Shown here one piece after another: positions 31,167 to 41,009 of a stretch of DNA of 64,000 nucleotides. Each line of letters begins with the position of its first letter. Position 1 is the stretch's first letter. Position numbers and translations under genes: made by a program. The notes under the pieces were generated by a model. The model made no database searches. It had not been told where the DNA came from and saw only the letters and a list, made by a program, of their open reading frames with translations. Origin of the DNA: Pseudoflavitalea rhizosphaerae (GTDB lineage Bacteria; Bacteroidota; Bacteroidia; Chitinophagales; Chitinophagaceae); assembly GCF_003991355.1 (NCBI RefSeq), contig NZ_RCSU01000007.1, forward strand, positions 277,514-341,513, given 5' to 3'.

Positions 31167-33854
31167 ATGAGAACGGGAAATAATTTGCTTTGGGTATTGC
31201 TGCTTGCTACTACCATGCCTTCGGTTGCACAAACCAGGTATAGCAGGGTGAGCATACAAATTCCGCCGCAGGGCCTTACCTGGCTAACTGCGAAAGGCGT
31301 TTCCTTTGATCATGGCGAAGTGAACGAGGAGAGCAATTCATTCATTACCTCCCTTAATACCAAACAGCTTGCTGCACTCAAGGCAACAGGCAGTTCCTAT
31401 TCTATTCTGATAGAGGACGAAGAAGCTGCATTCAGACAGCAGTACCGAAAGGGTAATTTCTATCGCAATGCCGGCGCCACCATGGTGAACGGCAAATTGC
31501 AATTCCAGCAATCCTGTGCTTCCGCCATTGAATCGGTGGATGTGCCGGCAGCATTCACTGAAGGCTCATACGGCGGCTATTATACTTTCGCAGAAATGCA
31601 GGAGAGGATCAATTACATGGTAAACACTTATCCCAGCCTGGTGGATACCATCATCCTTCCAACAAGGACCTATAACGGCAATCCCCTCATAGTGGTGAAA
31701 ATATCAGACAATGCGGATACAGACGAGAACGAACCAGAAGCCCTCTATACCGGTCTCCATCATGCGCGCGAAGGCATGAGCATGATGAACCTTTTCTTCT
31801 TCATGAATTATCTCCTGGAACATTACAATTCGGATGCCCGCATCAAAGACCTGGTAGACAGCCGGGAATTGTATTTCCTTCCCTGCGTGAATCCTGACGG
31901 ATATGTTTACAATGAAACGAATTCTCCCGGTGGCGGAGGCATGTGGAGAAAGAACAGAAGGAACAATGGCGCCGGTAACGGAAGAGGGGTGGATATCAAC
32001 AGGAATTACGGGGTAGACTGGGGAGTGAACGGAGCGAATGTTTCCATCTCCAATGATCCTGATGATGAAACCTATATTGGGCCTTCCGCCTGGTCAGAAC
32101 CTGAAACCCGCGCCCTGCGTGAACTTGGACAAAGCAGGCAGTTCACCATCGCAATAGATCATCACGCTTACGGAAATTATTATGTAACGCCTTTTGGCCG
32201 TCCAGCGCTGCACAGCTTCACTACGCAGGATCTGAGTTTTTATAAATATGCTTCCGCCCTCATGGGTAAATACAATGGTTATTCCGTGGGAGATGGACAG
32301 GCCACGGTAGGTTACTATGCGGTAGGCAATTCAAGGGACTGGCACCTGATCGGGGATATCGGAACAGGAAGCAAACAAAAGACTTACGGTTATACAGTTG
32401 AGATAGGTTCCGGTTCCTATGGCTTCTGGCCGGATAATTCACTGATCATTCCCATTGCCCGCTCCATGTTCTTTGCCAATCTGCAAATGGCGTATATGTC
32501 CGGTTCATATTTTGAATTGCAGGACCTCGATCCGATTGCTTTCAATAATACCAGTGGCAATTATCATTTTTCCATTCGCCGGATCGGGCTTACCGATGCG
32601 CCGGTAACGGTTTCCCTGCAGGCCCTGGAGAATATCACCATTACCGGCGGGCCGGTCTCTATCAACAGTATGCCCAATTATTTCGACATACTGGAGAGGG
32701 ATATCGCCTGGCAGTTGCCCAATGCCATCGCGCCGGGCACCAGGATACGTTTTGTATGCAGAACAGTGTCTGCCGGTGTTACGCTTACCGATACCATCGT
32801 GAAGTTCTATCAGCCGGACCAACTGCTAAATGATGATATGGAAAGTACAACCAACTGGAATTACACCGGCAACTGGGGAACCACCACTGCTGCGGCTTTC
32901 AGCGGCAGCAGATCTTTGAGTGAATCCCCATCAGGCAATTATTCCAGCAATGAGCAAACCTACGCCACTTACAAAAATGCTATCGATCTTTCCGATGCGG
33001 AATCCGCTTATCTCGTTTTCCGTACAAGGCATCGCGCACAGAATGGGTACGACAGACTGCAGGTGCAGCTCTCCGGTAACGGTACTTCCAATTATCAATC
33101 GGTTTGCGCCACAGGCACTATCCGTGAGAACGTGGGCGCAATGAACAATATACCGGCACTCACAGGAATTCATGAAACCTGGACCCAGGAAGTGGTAGAC
33201 CTGCGTGATTATCTGGGAAATAATAATGTACGTCTGCGTTTCGGCTTCATGTCAAATTCATCCCGTGTAGACGAAGGGTTTAATATCGACAATGTGGAGA
33301 TTGTGAAGTCAACACATATCGTACTCTCTGTACAATTCATAGATGTGCAGGCAAAGCGGCAGACGAATGGCGTACTGATCAGCTGGGAAGCAAATACTGG
33401 GTACGACCACCATCATTTTGAAGTGCAACGTTCGCTTGATGGTGTGAACTATGTAACCATCGGCGCCATACTTGATGGCGCGCCTTATAATTTTTTGGAT
33501 GCGGAACCGGGAACAGAGAACCACTACCGCATCAGGGCTGTAGACAAAAAACAACGCAGTCAGTATAGCAAAACAGTATACCTGAATTACAAACAAACAA
33601 CGTTCATCACTGTTACGCCTAATCCCGCTTCGCATGAACTGATGCTGCGCTTCAACCTGGATACCGATACGCGCTATTTGCTCAGTATACGGGACGTTAC
33701 GGGCAGGCAAATGCTTCAGCAGGTGCTGAAACTGGCCAGGGGGGCAGGTTACAGGCAATTCAATATCAGTAACTGGATCCCGCAGCTGTACATTGTTACG
33801 CTGAAGGACCTGGTAACCGGCAGGGAAACAGTGAACAAAATTTTAAAAAGATGA
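31167..33854 (+). CDS. secreted M14 zinc carboxypeptidase with type IX sorting domain
   Basis: This 895-residue protein has a signal peptide (cleavage near SVAQT). The peptidase M14 domain spans residues about 130-450: zinc motif LHHAREGMS (HxxE), NPDGYVYNETNSPGG, the third ligand in IDHHAYG and the catalytic glutamate in YTVEIGSGSYGFWPD, so it looks active. A beta-sandwich like those of immune-inhibitor A/MAM proteins follows (residues about 555-720, GNWGTTTAAAFSGSRSLSES), then a fibronectin-like module (VLISWEANTGYDHHHFEVQR) and a Por sorting domain (VTPNPASHELMLRF to the C-terminal KILKR). It would degrade peptides at the cell surface. It is divergent from the TonB receptor cluster, separated by 442 bases. 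Confidence 0.92.
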   Translation: MRTGNNLLWVLLLATTMPSVAQTRYSRVSIQIPPQGLTWLTAKGVSFDHGEVNEESNSFITSLNTKQLAALKATGSSYSILIEDEEAAFRQQYRKGNFYRNAGATMVNGKLQFQQSCASAIESVDVPAAFTEGSYGGYYTFAEMQERINYMVNTYPSLVDTIILPTRTYNGNPLIVVKISDNADTDENEPEALYTGLHHAREGMSMMNLFFFMNYLLEHYNSDARIKDLVDSRELYFLPCVNPDGYVYNETNSPGGGGMWRKNRRNNGAGNGRGVDINRNYGVDWGVNGANVSISNDPDDETYIGPSAWSEPETRALRELGQSRQFTIAIDHHAYGNYYVTPFGRPALHSFTTQDLSFYKYASALMGKYNGYSVGDGQATVGYYAVGNSRDWHLIGDIGTGSKQKTYGYTVEIGSGSYGFWPDNSLIIPIARSMFFANLQMAYMSGSYFELQDLDPIAFNNTSGNYHFSIRRIGLTDAPVTVSLQALENITITGGPVSINSMPNYFDILERDIAWQLPNAIAPGTRIRFVCRTVSAGVTLTDTIVKFYQPDQLLNDDMESTTNWNYTGNWGTTTAAAFSGSRSLSESPSGNYSSNEQTYATYKNAIDLSDAESAYLVFRTRHRAQNGYDRLQVQLSGNGTSNYQSVCATGTIRENVGAMNNIPALTGIHETWTQEVVDLRDYLGNNNVRLRFGFMSNSSRVDEGFNIDNVEIVKSTHIVLSVQFIDVQAKRQTNGVLISWEANTGYDHHHFEVQRSLDGVNYVTIGAILDGAPYNFLDAEPGTENHYRIRAVDKKQRSQYSKTVYLNYKQTTFITVTPNPASHELMLRFNLDTDTRYLLSIRDVTGRQMLQQVLKLARGAGYRQFNISNWIPQLYIVTLKDLVTGRETVNKILKR

Positions 33855-33920
33855 TAGCACAATACATGTTGTTGAAGAGCAACAGTTGATCTGAGTTTTA
33901 AACCATGTAAATCCAATTTT

Positions 33921-36299
33921 ATGAAAACGGGAAAATACCTTTTGGCTGTTTTGATCATATCAGCATCCATTTTTGGTATGAGCGAGAGAACGATAGCCCA
34001 GAGTCTTGACCTGAGTAAAACTGTAACCAACGTAACCATGTCTTCGCCAGGTAACCTGGCCAAGGAAGGGGACATATTGGAATACACGATCGTGGTAAGA
34101 AGTCTGGCCGCATTGAACCTCACTAACACCACAGTAATAGATCATATTCCTGCAGGTACGGCCTATGTTGCAGGTTCCACAAGGCTCAATTCCGCGCCCC
34201 TGGCAGACGAGAATGGGACTACGCCATTCACCGGTGACGGTGCATTGGTGAATTCCGCTTTGCGGCCTGCCGGAACTATTGAGCCCGGAGGAACGGCAAC
34301 GATCCAGTTCCGGGTGCGGGTTACTGCCAATGGTGGCAATATCACCAATTATGCAATGGTGGAATGTGATAATGGCGCCAGCCACATTTTTCAGAACACC
34401 AATACGGTATTCACCAATCTTACGCCCGATGCTACCTGCTCAGTGATCTACCAGTCAACCGCAAGAACAACCAGCGGTCTCCCGGGTGATAATCAACCTT
34501 ACCGGTATTTCAAAACGGTGAGCACTTCAAACGGAACCGGTGGTTCCATTCTTTATAACGGAGAAACAGGTCTCTGCCGGAATGCACTTACCAATGCATT
34601 ACTGCCTTCAGGCAGTGTGCTGAAATATGCTTCTGCCATTGCTTATGATAAGAATTCGAACCGTATCTATTTCGTCAATAACTACAGCAATTCCTTGCAG
34701 GATTTGTGTTATGTAGATCTGAACCAAACCACTAAAACTGCTTACAGGTATGTGAACTATCCACTGGAAACCACACTTTCAAGTGGCTGGAATATCAACC
34801 GGATGGCCTTTGCTTCTGACGGTTACGGTTATGCGATCACGCAGAATGGCCAGGATATTATCCGCTTTTCTGTGAATCCTTCCACCAATATACCTACCAT
34901 CACGCGTTTGGGCGCATTGATCAACGATGCGTCTAATGGCAGCTTCGATATCCTCGATGAAAGCGGTGGTGATATTTTCGGGGATGGTTCCGGTAACCTG
35001 TACCTGATTGCCAACTCCAGCAGGATGTATAAGATCAATCCCAATACCAAAATATCAACATACCTGGGCACTGTAAGTCCTTTCCCTGCCAGCACTTCCA
35101 ATGCCATTGCCGTTGATGCATCCGGTACCGTGTATATCGGTGGCGCTTACAGGAATGTGTACACGGTTAACCTGCTTACAATGGAGGGCAACTCCATCAC
35201 AGGCGGCAGCACCAGCAACGTATGGACCACCGGTGACTATACCAGTTGCGCCTTTCCGGTTCTGGCTCCGGCGCTGGCAGCCAACAAGACTTACAGGAAT
35301 ATCAATGGAAGCCCGTTTGTGGTGGGAGGAGATACTGTAGAGTACAGGATCGAAGTGATCAATACAGGCAATATCAACGCAGCAGGTGTTAAACTGCACG
35401 ATGCGATCCCCAACTCAACCCTTTATATTCCCGGAACTACCAGGCTGAATGGGGTGCTGCTTGCAGATGATCCGGGTCCTTTGATGCCTTATGCGGTTCC
35501 TGGCGGAAGAGAGATCCATTCTCCCGGTGAATTCAACGGTATCATCAGGCCGGGCGCCGCCAACAGTGCGGTGCTCACTTTCCGGGCCAAAGTAGAACCG
35601 CTGGCCCTGGTATGTAACCAGAGCCGCATTACGCTACTGGATGTGAATGGCAATACCATCTTCATCAACTCGAATGACCCCGCCATGCCGGGCGCAGGCG
35701 GTTCGCAGAACCCAACCTGCTTCTTCTCCGATGGTACACTGCCGGTGAGGAGCATCGATCTGAAAGCCAATATCCAGAATGATCGCTCGCATCTTACATT
35801 CACTGTAAAGGAAGAACAGGATATAGATTACTACGAAGTGCAGTATGCCGCTGATGGTGTCAACTTCAGCGCTATCGGTAAAGTAAAATCGAAAGGAAAT
35901 ACTCTCGGCTCACATATTTACAACTATACAGATGCTGTGAACACTGCAGCGGTGAACAGGTACTACCGTATCCGTGTGGTAGGTATCGCCGGTAATGATG
36001 TTACTCTTTCAAAGATGGTGCGTGTGAGCCTGCAGAACCTGCAGCAGATACAGGTGCAACCGAATCCATTCCAGGCTGATATTACTGTGAAGATGGAGCT
36101 GAGAGCACCCGGACAGGTGCGATTCAGGCTGATCGATATTTCAGGTAAAGAAGTAATCCGTCTGAACAAACAATTGGCAAGAGGAGCGCACAGCATCACC
36201 ATTCCGGCGGGAGCGAAATTATCTCCGGGCGTATATGTGATGGAAATACTAACTGTTTCTGATAATAACGTACATCGCCAAAAGCTTGTGAAGCGTTAA
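33921..36299 (+). CDS. secreted DUF11-repeat surface protein with beta-propeller-like centre and type IX sorting domain
   Basis: This 792-residue protein has a signal peptide ending near TIAQS. A DUF11 (conserved-repeat, Ig-like) domain lies at residues about 28-165 (NLAKEGDILEYTIVVRSLAA) and a second at about 455-575 (VVGGDTVEYRIEVINTGNIN). Between them residues about 170-450 look like a six-strand propeller (IAYDKNSNRIYFVNNYSNSL, GSGNLYLIANSSRMYKINPN). A fibronectin-like module and a Por sorting domain (VQPNPFQADITVKM to KLVKR) complete it. The architecture matches the first third of the 1482-residue protein at 42001. It is probably a structural or adhesive surface protein. It starts 66 bases after the M14 gene and may be co-transcribed. 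Confidence 0.88.
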   Translation: MKTGKYLLAVLIISASIFGMSERTIAQSLDLSKTVTNVTMSSPGNLAKEGDILEYTIVVRSLAALNLTNTTVIDHIPAGTAYVAGSTRLNSAPLADENGTTPFTGDGALVNSALRPAGTIEPGGTATIQFRVRVTANGGNITNYAMVECDNGASHIFQNTNTVFTNLTPDATCSVIYQSTARTTSGLPGDNQPYRYFKTVSTSNGTGGSILYNGETGLCRNALTNALLPSGSVLKYASAIAYDKNSNRIYFVNNYSNSLQDLCYVDLNQTTKTAYRYVNYPLETTLSSGWNINRMAFASDGYGYAITQNGQDIIRFSVNPSTNIPTITRLGALINDASNGSFDILDESGGDIFGDGSGNLYLIANSSRMYKINPNTKISTYLGTVSPFPASTSNAIAVDASGTVYIGGAYRNVYTVNLLTMEGNSITGGSTSNVWTTGDYTSCAFPVLAPALAANKTYRNINGSPFVVGGDTVEYRIEVINTGNINAAGVKLHDAIPNSTLYIPGTTRLNGVLLADDPGPLMPYAVPGGREIHSPGEFNGIIRPGAANSAVLTFRAKVEPLALVCNQSRITLLDVNGNTIFINSNDPAMPGAGGSQNPTCFFSDGTLPVRSIDLKANIQNDRSHLTFTVKEEQDIDYYEVQYAADGVNFSAIGKVKSKGNTLGSHIYNYTDAVNTAAVNRYYRIRVVGIAGNDVTLSKMVRVSLQNLQQIQVQPNPFQADITVKMELRAPGQVRFRLIDISGKEVIRLNKQLARGAHSITIPAGAKLSPGVYVMEILTVSDNNVHRQKLVKR

Positions 36300-36316
36300 T
36301 TGGTTTTGAATAATAG

Positions 36317-36355
36317 CAAAAGGGGCTGCTCAATTCACCTGGGCAGCCCCTTTTG
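36317..36355. terminator. bidirectional-type intrinsic terminator
   Basis: CAAAAGGGGCTGC (36317-36329) and GCAGCCCCTTTTG (36343-36355) form a perfect 13-bp stem with a 13-base loop and A/T tracts on both sides. It lies between the gene ending at 36299 and the convergent gene ending at 36461, so it can serve both. Confidence 0.88.
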
Positions 36356-36460
36356 TTATGGTGTGGGCGCTAAATAGGGGTATCTCGAAAAAAAATCCCC
36401 CCGGTCCTGCTGAATGCGGATGGGGGGATAATGTATTACCTCTGTGAAACCAATAAACTA

Positions 36461-37897
36461 TTACTCTTTCAGCAATTTAACGATCATGCGCTCATTGCTG
36501 TTGATGATCACTTCCAGCAGGTACAATCCGGGGCGGAGGCCGCTGGTATTGTCGAGCGTGAAAGTATTGGTGCCCGCGCCGGCTTTGGATGTTTTACGCA
36601 TCACTTCAGTACCGGTGCTGGTAAGCACTTTCATCACTATCATGGAAGTCTCATTCACTTGCACGTTCACCACAATATCATTCTTTACAGGGTTTGGTGT
36701 AACGCTCACCATCTTGAGGGCTGCTTTGTTGTACACACGAACGATCAGGATCTTGCTCATGAATACGCGACCGTCTTTATCAACCTGTTTCAGTTGATAG
36801 TAGAGGTCCTTCTTCGTCGCATTGCCCGGTTTATCGTTGAACACATAGTTCACTTTTACATTGGAATTGCCTTGTGCGGCGAGTGTGCCAACAGTCTGCC
36901 ATTTCTGACCGTCGCTGCTGCGCAATACCTCAAAGCGGTCGCTGTTGCTTTCGAAAGTGGTTACCCAGCTAACTTCCACATCGCCGTTTGTTTTGCTAAG
37001 GCCTTTGAAATCGACCAGGCTTACAGGCAGTGGGCCGCCGGTGGGGAAAGTGATAGTTACTGTAGCTGTAGGAGAGCAAAGCTGTGCATAACCGTTATCA
37101 CATACTTTGTAAGTGAAGCTGGTGCTGCTTCCGTTAAAACCAGGGTTTGGAGTGAATTTGAAAGAACCGTCGCCGAAGAGCTCAACTGTTCCGTCTGGTG
37201 AACCTTCTACCAGTTCAGCAAACAATATTTCACCATCAGGATCGTAGTCGTTGTTGGTTACTTCGCCGGTAGCAGTGAAAGTGTTGGTGCCTGGCAGTTC
37301 ATCATCTTCTGCAACAGGGGGAGCGTTACAACCAGTTTCGTATTTCTTGTTCACGCTTACCCAGAATTTATCGATGCCCAGGCTGCTGGTTGAATTGATG
37401 CCCTGGAAATTCACATACACTTTGAAAACGCCACTACCGATCTCAGGGTAGTAGAAAGTTCTGTCGTACTCATAAGTTACGCTGGGATCTGCATTGGTGA
37501 TCTCAACACTGTCCAGGTAGTTACCGTAGATATTATTATCAACGTCGGTAACATACACTTTGAACCATTTGCGGGCTCCGTTTGACGGGCCGCTCACTTT
37601 GTAGGAGAATTTCACGTTCAGGTTTCCCCACATGTCAAGAGCAGGAGTATAGAAGCCCGTTTCCTGAGTGGGAGAAGTGGCGGGTCCCATTACGATGCCG
37701 CCATCGCCTTCGATGCCCGGGGTAAAGCCGCTGTTCACATCAGCACTTTTGAAGATCCAGCATTCGCCAACGAGATAAGTTTTTACCTGATTGAGAGGAT
37801 AGCCATCACGTGAGTTGAAATTTTCATAAGTCTGGGCCGTAACGGCGAGAGACATGAATGCACATACGATGGCAAGGAGGGTAGAATTCAGTTTCAT
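36461..37897 (-). CDS. secreted surface protein with cadherin-like repeat and type IX sorting domain
   Basis: This 478-residue protein has a signal peptide (MKLNSTLLAIVCAFMSLAVT). Residues about 25-190 form a jellyroll-like domain (NSRDGYPLNQVKTYLVGECW, VKFSYKVSGPSNGARKWFKV). Residues about 195-290 are a cadherin-like/Big_9 module (EVTNNDYDPDGEILFAELVE, FKFTPNPGFNGSSTSFTYKV). It continues with a fibronectin-like module (VEVSWVTTFESNSDRFEVLR) and a Por sorting domain (VTPNPVKNDIVVNVQVNE to MIVKLLKE). Carbohydrate binding or adhesion is plausible but not shown. It converges with the gene at 33921. Confidence 0.87.
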   Translation of the reverse strand: MKLNSTLLAIVCAFMSLAVTAQTYENFNSRDGYPLNQVKTYLVGECWIFKSADVNSGFTPGIEGDGGIVMGPATSPTQETGFYTPALDMWGNLNVKFSYKVSGPSNGARKWFKVYVTDVDNNIYGNYLDSVEITNADPSVTYEYDRTFYYPEIGSGVFKVYVNFQGINSTSSLGIDKFWVSVNKKYETGCNAPPVAEDDELPGTNTFTATGEVTNNDYDPDGEILFAELVEGSPDGTVELFGDGSFKFTPNPGFNGSSTSFTYKVCDNGYAQLCSPTATVTITFPTGGPLPVSLVDFKGLSKTNGDVEVSWVTTFESNSDRFEVLRSSDGQKWQTVGTLAAQGNSNVKVNYVFNDKPGNATKKDLYYQLKQVDKDGRVFMSKILIVRVYNKAALKMVSVTPNPVKNDIVVNVQVNETSMIVMKVLTSTGTEVMRKTSKAGAGTNTFTLDNTSGLRPGLYLLEVIINSNERMIVKLLKE

Positions 37898-38280
37898 ACT
37901 GTCAACAAGATTTCAGAGTTTTTGAATAAAGTTTTTTTGCATGGCACGGATTGCATGCGATCGGGGGCATTCAAAGGAAGTTCGACTTGAAATTTGTTGG
38001 ACAAAGGAGTTCTATGTAGCTCACATAGCTATTGGACATTTGAGGATAACCTTATTCAGGTTGGGCTGTATAGAGAAATTACTACTGAGAAAAATTTGGA
38101 GGAAATTGGTACAGGACAATTTTAAGACCTGTATTGGACGGAATTGTCGTAGGATGATGAGAATTGAAGGCAAATATAGTCAGCCGGATCTTAATATACA
38201 AGCCCTGGTGTAAAAAAATAACAGATTGAACCGGATTTACGCTGTAATTGTATTGTAATTTGCAAGAGATAAAACCTGCT
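37898..38280. other. 383-base divergent intergenic region
   Basis: It separates the T9SS protein gene (start 37897, minus) from the ABC ATPase gene (start 38281, plus). A 90-codon frame at 37941-38213 has no recognisable family or ribosome-binding site and is regarded as chance. A TAATTTG string near 38260 could be the -7 box of the ABC operon. No repeat or hairpin terminator was noticed. Confidence 0.4.
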
Positions 38281-39216
38281 ATGCCTCCAGTAATCACGGT
38301 CAACCACCTCAGTAAGTATTACCAGGATATTAAAGCTGTTGATGATATATCCTTTACAGTAAACAAGGGAGATGTGTATGGATTCCTCGGACAGAACGGA
38401 GCTGGCAAGTCCACTACCATCCGCATGTTGCTCACGCTGATACAGCCTACTGCAGGCACTATCGAGATCTTCGGCATGGATATACGAAAACACCGGGAAG
38501 AAATTCTCCGGCAGGTAGGGGCTGTGATCGAAAGACCGGACCTTTACAAATATCTCAGCGCGCTTGAAAATCTCAGGCTCTTTGCAAAACTCAGTGGACT
38601 GAAACTTTCCGACGCTCAGTTGATGTTGCAACTTGAAAGAGTGGACTTACACCAACGTGCACACTCCAAAGTGCATACTTTCTCGCAGGGGATGAAACAG
38701 CGTTTAGGGATTGCCGTTGCATTGGCGCATGATCCGCAGCTGGTGATCCTGGATGAACCCACTAACGGGCTGGACCCGCAGGGAATTGCAGATATCCGCA
38801 GGCTGATCGTGGAACTGAGCAGGGAGCATGGCAAAACAGTTCTGGTGAGCTCGCATCTGCTGAATGAGATAGAGCTGACTGCTACCAGGATGATCATCAT
38901 CAACAAGGGAAAAAAGATGGCGGAAGGCGCATTGCAGGAAATGTTCGATCCGTCAAAGATGCTCATCGAGCTGCGTGTGGCCAATCCAGATCATACAAGG
39001 CAGCAATTACAGCCATCCGTATGGCAGCCTTTGCTGATGCAGCAGGATGGTAACCTGTTCACCATCCGCATGAAAGAAGCCGATATCCCCCGCCTGATAA
39101 CAGACCTCGTGAATATGGGCGTTGCCATCAACAGCCTTCAGCCTAGACATTCGCTGGAAGCCTATTTCCTGTCATTAACAACATCCAACCAGCATGTGGA
39201 CCATCCTGCAAATTGA
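38281..39216 (+). CDS. ABC-2 type transporter ATP-binding protein
   Basis: This 311-residue ATPase starts at the ATG MPPVITVNHLSKYYQDIKAV; the longer frame to 38248 overlaps the promoter region. It has Walker A GQNGAGKST, Q loop GAVIERPDLYKYLS, signature FSQGMKQRLG, Walker B LVILDEPTNGLDP and H-loop VSSHLL. A C-terminal extension of about 90 residues is typical of CcmA/NatA/DrrA-like ATPases. It overlaps the permease gene by 23 bases, which indicates translational coupling. The cargo is unknown. Confidence 0.93.
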   Translation: MPPVITVNHLSKYYQDIKAVDDISFTVNKGDVYGFLGQNGAGKSTTIRMLLTLIQPTAGTIEIFGMDIRKHREEILRQVGAVIERPDLYKYLSALENLRLFAKLSGLKLSDAQLMLQLERVDLHQRAHSKVHTFSQGMKQRLGIAVALAHDPQLVILDEPTNGLDPQGIADIRRLIVELSREHGKTVLVSSHLLNEIELTATRMIIINKGKKMAEGALQEMFDPSKMLIELRVANPDHTRQQLQPSVWQPLLMQQDGNLFTIRMKEADIPRLITDLVNMGVAINSLQPRHSLEAYFLSLTTSNQHVDHPAN

Positions 39217-40033
39217 ACTGTTCAAAATTTTCAAACGTCCCCGTACCTATATCGCTTTTGTAGCGATCGCAGTGATCGTATTCCTGATACAACTGGCATT
39301 CTACGTGGATGGCGGCGCTTATATCAGCTTCCTCATGCAAAGTATCGAGTCGGATTTCCATGTGGAAGGAAAGATCCTGAACGGTTACTTCATCTGTTAT
39401 TTCATTCTGCAGACATTACTGATACACGTGCCCCTGTTGATAGCGCTGATCGGCGGCGATATGATCGCCGGCGAAGCCAATATGGGCACATTGAGGCTGC
39501 TGATCAGCAAACCAATTAGCAGGGCTTCGCTCATTACCGGCAAGTTTATTGCTACTATGGTATACACTTTGCTTTTACTGGTGTGGATGGCCATTCTTTC
39601 ACTGGGGTTGAGTATGCTGATATTCGGTACCGATGACCTGCTGCTCTTCAAGGGAGAGGAAGTAGTGCTGCTCCTGAAATCGGATATCCTATGGCGTTAT
39701 GTTGCGGCCTTCGGATTTGCCGCTATTGCGATGACAACCGTTGCGGCCTTATCTTTCTTTTTGTCGCTTTTTGCAGAAAATTCTATCGGCCCCATCGTGA
39801 GCACCATGAGCGTGGTGATCGTATTCACTATCCTCACCAGTATCGACCTCCCTTTGTTCAACGCCATGAAACCTTATCTTTTTACCTCCCATATGCTGGG
39901 TTGGAAAGGTTTCTTCGATGATGATATTTTTTACAACAGTATCGCAAGATCAGCTATCTTTCTGCTGGTGCATATCGGCGGATTGCTGGGATTGTCCCTG
40001 GTGATCTTCAAAAAGAAAGATGTGCTGAGCTGA
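39194..40033 (+). CDS. ABC-2 type transporter permease
   Basis: This 279-residue protein has six transmembrane helices: the first at residues about 15-38 (YIAFVAIAVIVFLIQLAFYV), then a periplasmic stretch and five more to the C-terminus (last segment LLVHIGGLLGLSLVIFKKKD). The GEANMGTLRLLISKPISRAS loop is the usual cytoplasmic coupling motif of ABC-2 permeases. It pairs with the ATPase gene it overlaps. The substrate is unknown. Confidence 0.9.
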   Translation: MWTILQIELFKIFKRPRTYIAFVAIAVIVFLIQLAFYVDGGAYISFLMQSIESDFHVEGKILNGYFICYFILQTLLIHVPLLIALIGGDMIAGEANMGTLRLLISKPISRASLITGKFIATMVYTLLLLVWMAILSLGLSMLIFGTDDLLLFKGEEVVLLLKSDILWRYVAAFGFAAIAMTTVAALSFFLSLFAENSIGPIVSTMSVVIVFTILTSIDLPLFNAMKPYLFTSHMLGWKGFFDDDIFYNSIARSAIFLLVHIGGLLGLSLVIFKKKDVLS

Positions 40034-40055
40034 TCAACAACCTAAAACTGTACTG

Positions 40056-40982
40056 ATGGAAAGAAGAAAATTCATGCAGCAATCGCTCCTCGCCGGAGCT
40101 TCCCTGGCGGCAAGCCCTTCACTGCTGGCGTCCTGCTCGCAGAACTCAGCTGAAGCAGGCAAAACATTCACGATGGATTTTGCCTTTCATGATAATATGT
40201 TCAGGAACCATGGTGGCCGGGATTTCATCGACCAGATCAAATGGGCGCACGACCAGGGATTCAGGTCCATCGAAGACAATGGCATGATGGCCCGCCCCGT
40301 TGAACTGCAGGAGAAGATCGGTAATACACTGGCGAAACTGGGAATGCGTATGGGTGTGTTTGTGATCACTACAGATAACTGGCACTGGAAAACAACACTC
40401 ACTACCGGTAAAGAAGAATGGACCAGCAAAATGGAGAAGGATTGCAGAACTGCCGTGGAAGTAGCTAAAAGATGCAATGCAAAATGGGTGACCGTTGTTC
40501 CCGGTAACTACGAAAAAAACCTGCCGCTGGAAACGCAAACAGCCAATGTGGTCAGCGCCCTGCGCAAGGCTGCCGATATACTGGAGCCTGCGGGACTGAT
40601 CATGGTGCTGGAACCACTGAGCGATAACGAAGATCTTTTCCTTCGCTTGTCAGGACAAACATTCAATATCTGCAAATCCGTGAACAGCCCCAGTTGCAAG
40701 ATCCTGTATGATATTTACCATATGCAGCGCAACGAAGGCAATCTCATTGCCAATATTGATAAGTATTGGGAAGAGATCAGTTATATCCAGATCGGCGATA
40801 ATCCGGGAAGAAAAGAACCGGGTACGGGAGAGATCAATTATACAAACGTATTCAAACATATTTACAATAAAGGGTACAGGGGTGTGATGGGCATGGAGCA
40901 CGGAAATGCGAAGCCCGGAAAGGAAGGCGAAATAGCGTTGATCAAAGCCTATCGTGATGTGGATGTAAAAGCAGGCGCCTGA
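40056..40982 (+). CDS. Tat-type lipoprotein TIM-barrel protein (hydroxypyruvate isomerase/sugar epimerase-like)
   Basis: This 308-residue protein begins MERRKFMQQSLLAGASLAAS and continues to a LLASC lipobox at residues about 23-27, combining a twin-arginine motif with a lipoprotein cysteine. The rest is an AP-endonuclease-2-type TIM barrel with the hydroxypyruvate-isomerase pattern: VLEPLSDNED (metal glutamate), ILYDIYHMQRNEGN and YIQIGDNPGRKEPGTGEINY, then GMEHGNAKPG. A sugar or hydroxy-acid isomerase acting outside the cytoplasm is likely, but the substrate is not fixed. It starts 22 bases after the permease gene and may be in the same operon. Confidence 0.88.
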   Translation: MERRKFMQQSLLAGASLAASPSLLASCSQNSAEAGKTFTMDFAFHDNMFRNHGGRDFIDQIKWAHDQGFRSIEDNGMMARPVELQEKIGNTLAKLGMRMGVFVITTDNWHWKTTLTTGKEEWTSKMEKDCRTAVEVAKRCNAKWVTVVPGNYEKNLPLETQTANVVSALRKAADILEPAGLIMVLEPLSDNEDLFLRLSGQTFNICKSVNSPSCKILYDIYHMQRNEGNLIANIDKYWEEISYIQIGDNPGRKEPGTGEINYTNVFKHIYNKGYRGVMGMEHGNAKPGKEGEIALIKAYRDVDVKAGA

Positions 40983-41009
40983 TTCACCTGTTCTCTAAAC
41001 TTAATCATT

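Noticed and set aside
37941..38213. A 90-codon frame in the 383-base gap between a T9SS gene and the ABC operon
   Set aside because: No recognisable motif, no ribosome-binding site or promoter placement, and amino acid composition unlike the neighbours. It may be chance, though a small protein cannot be excluded.
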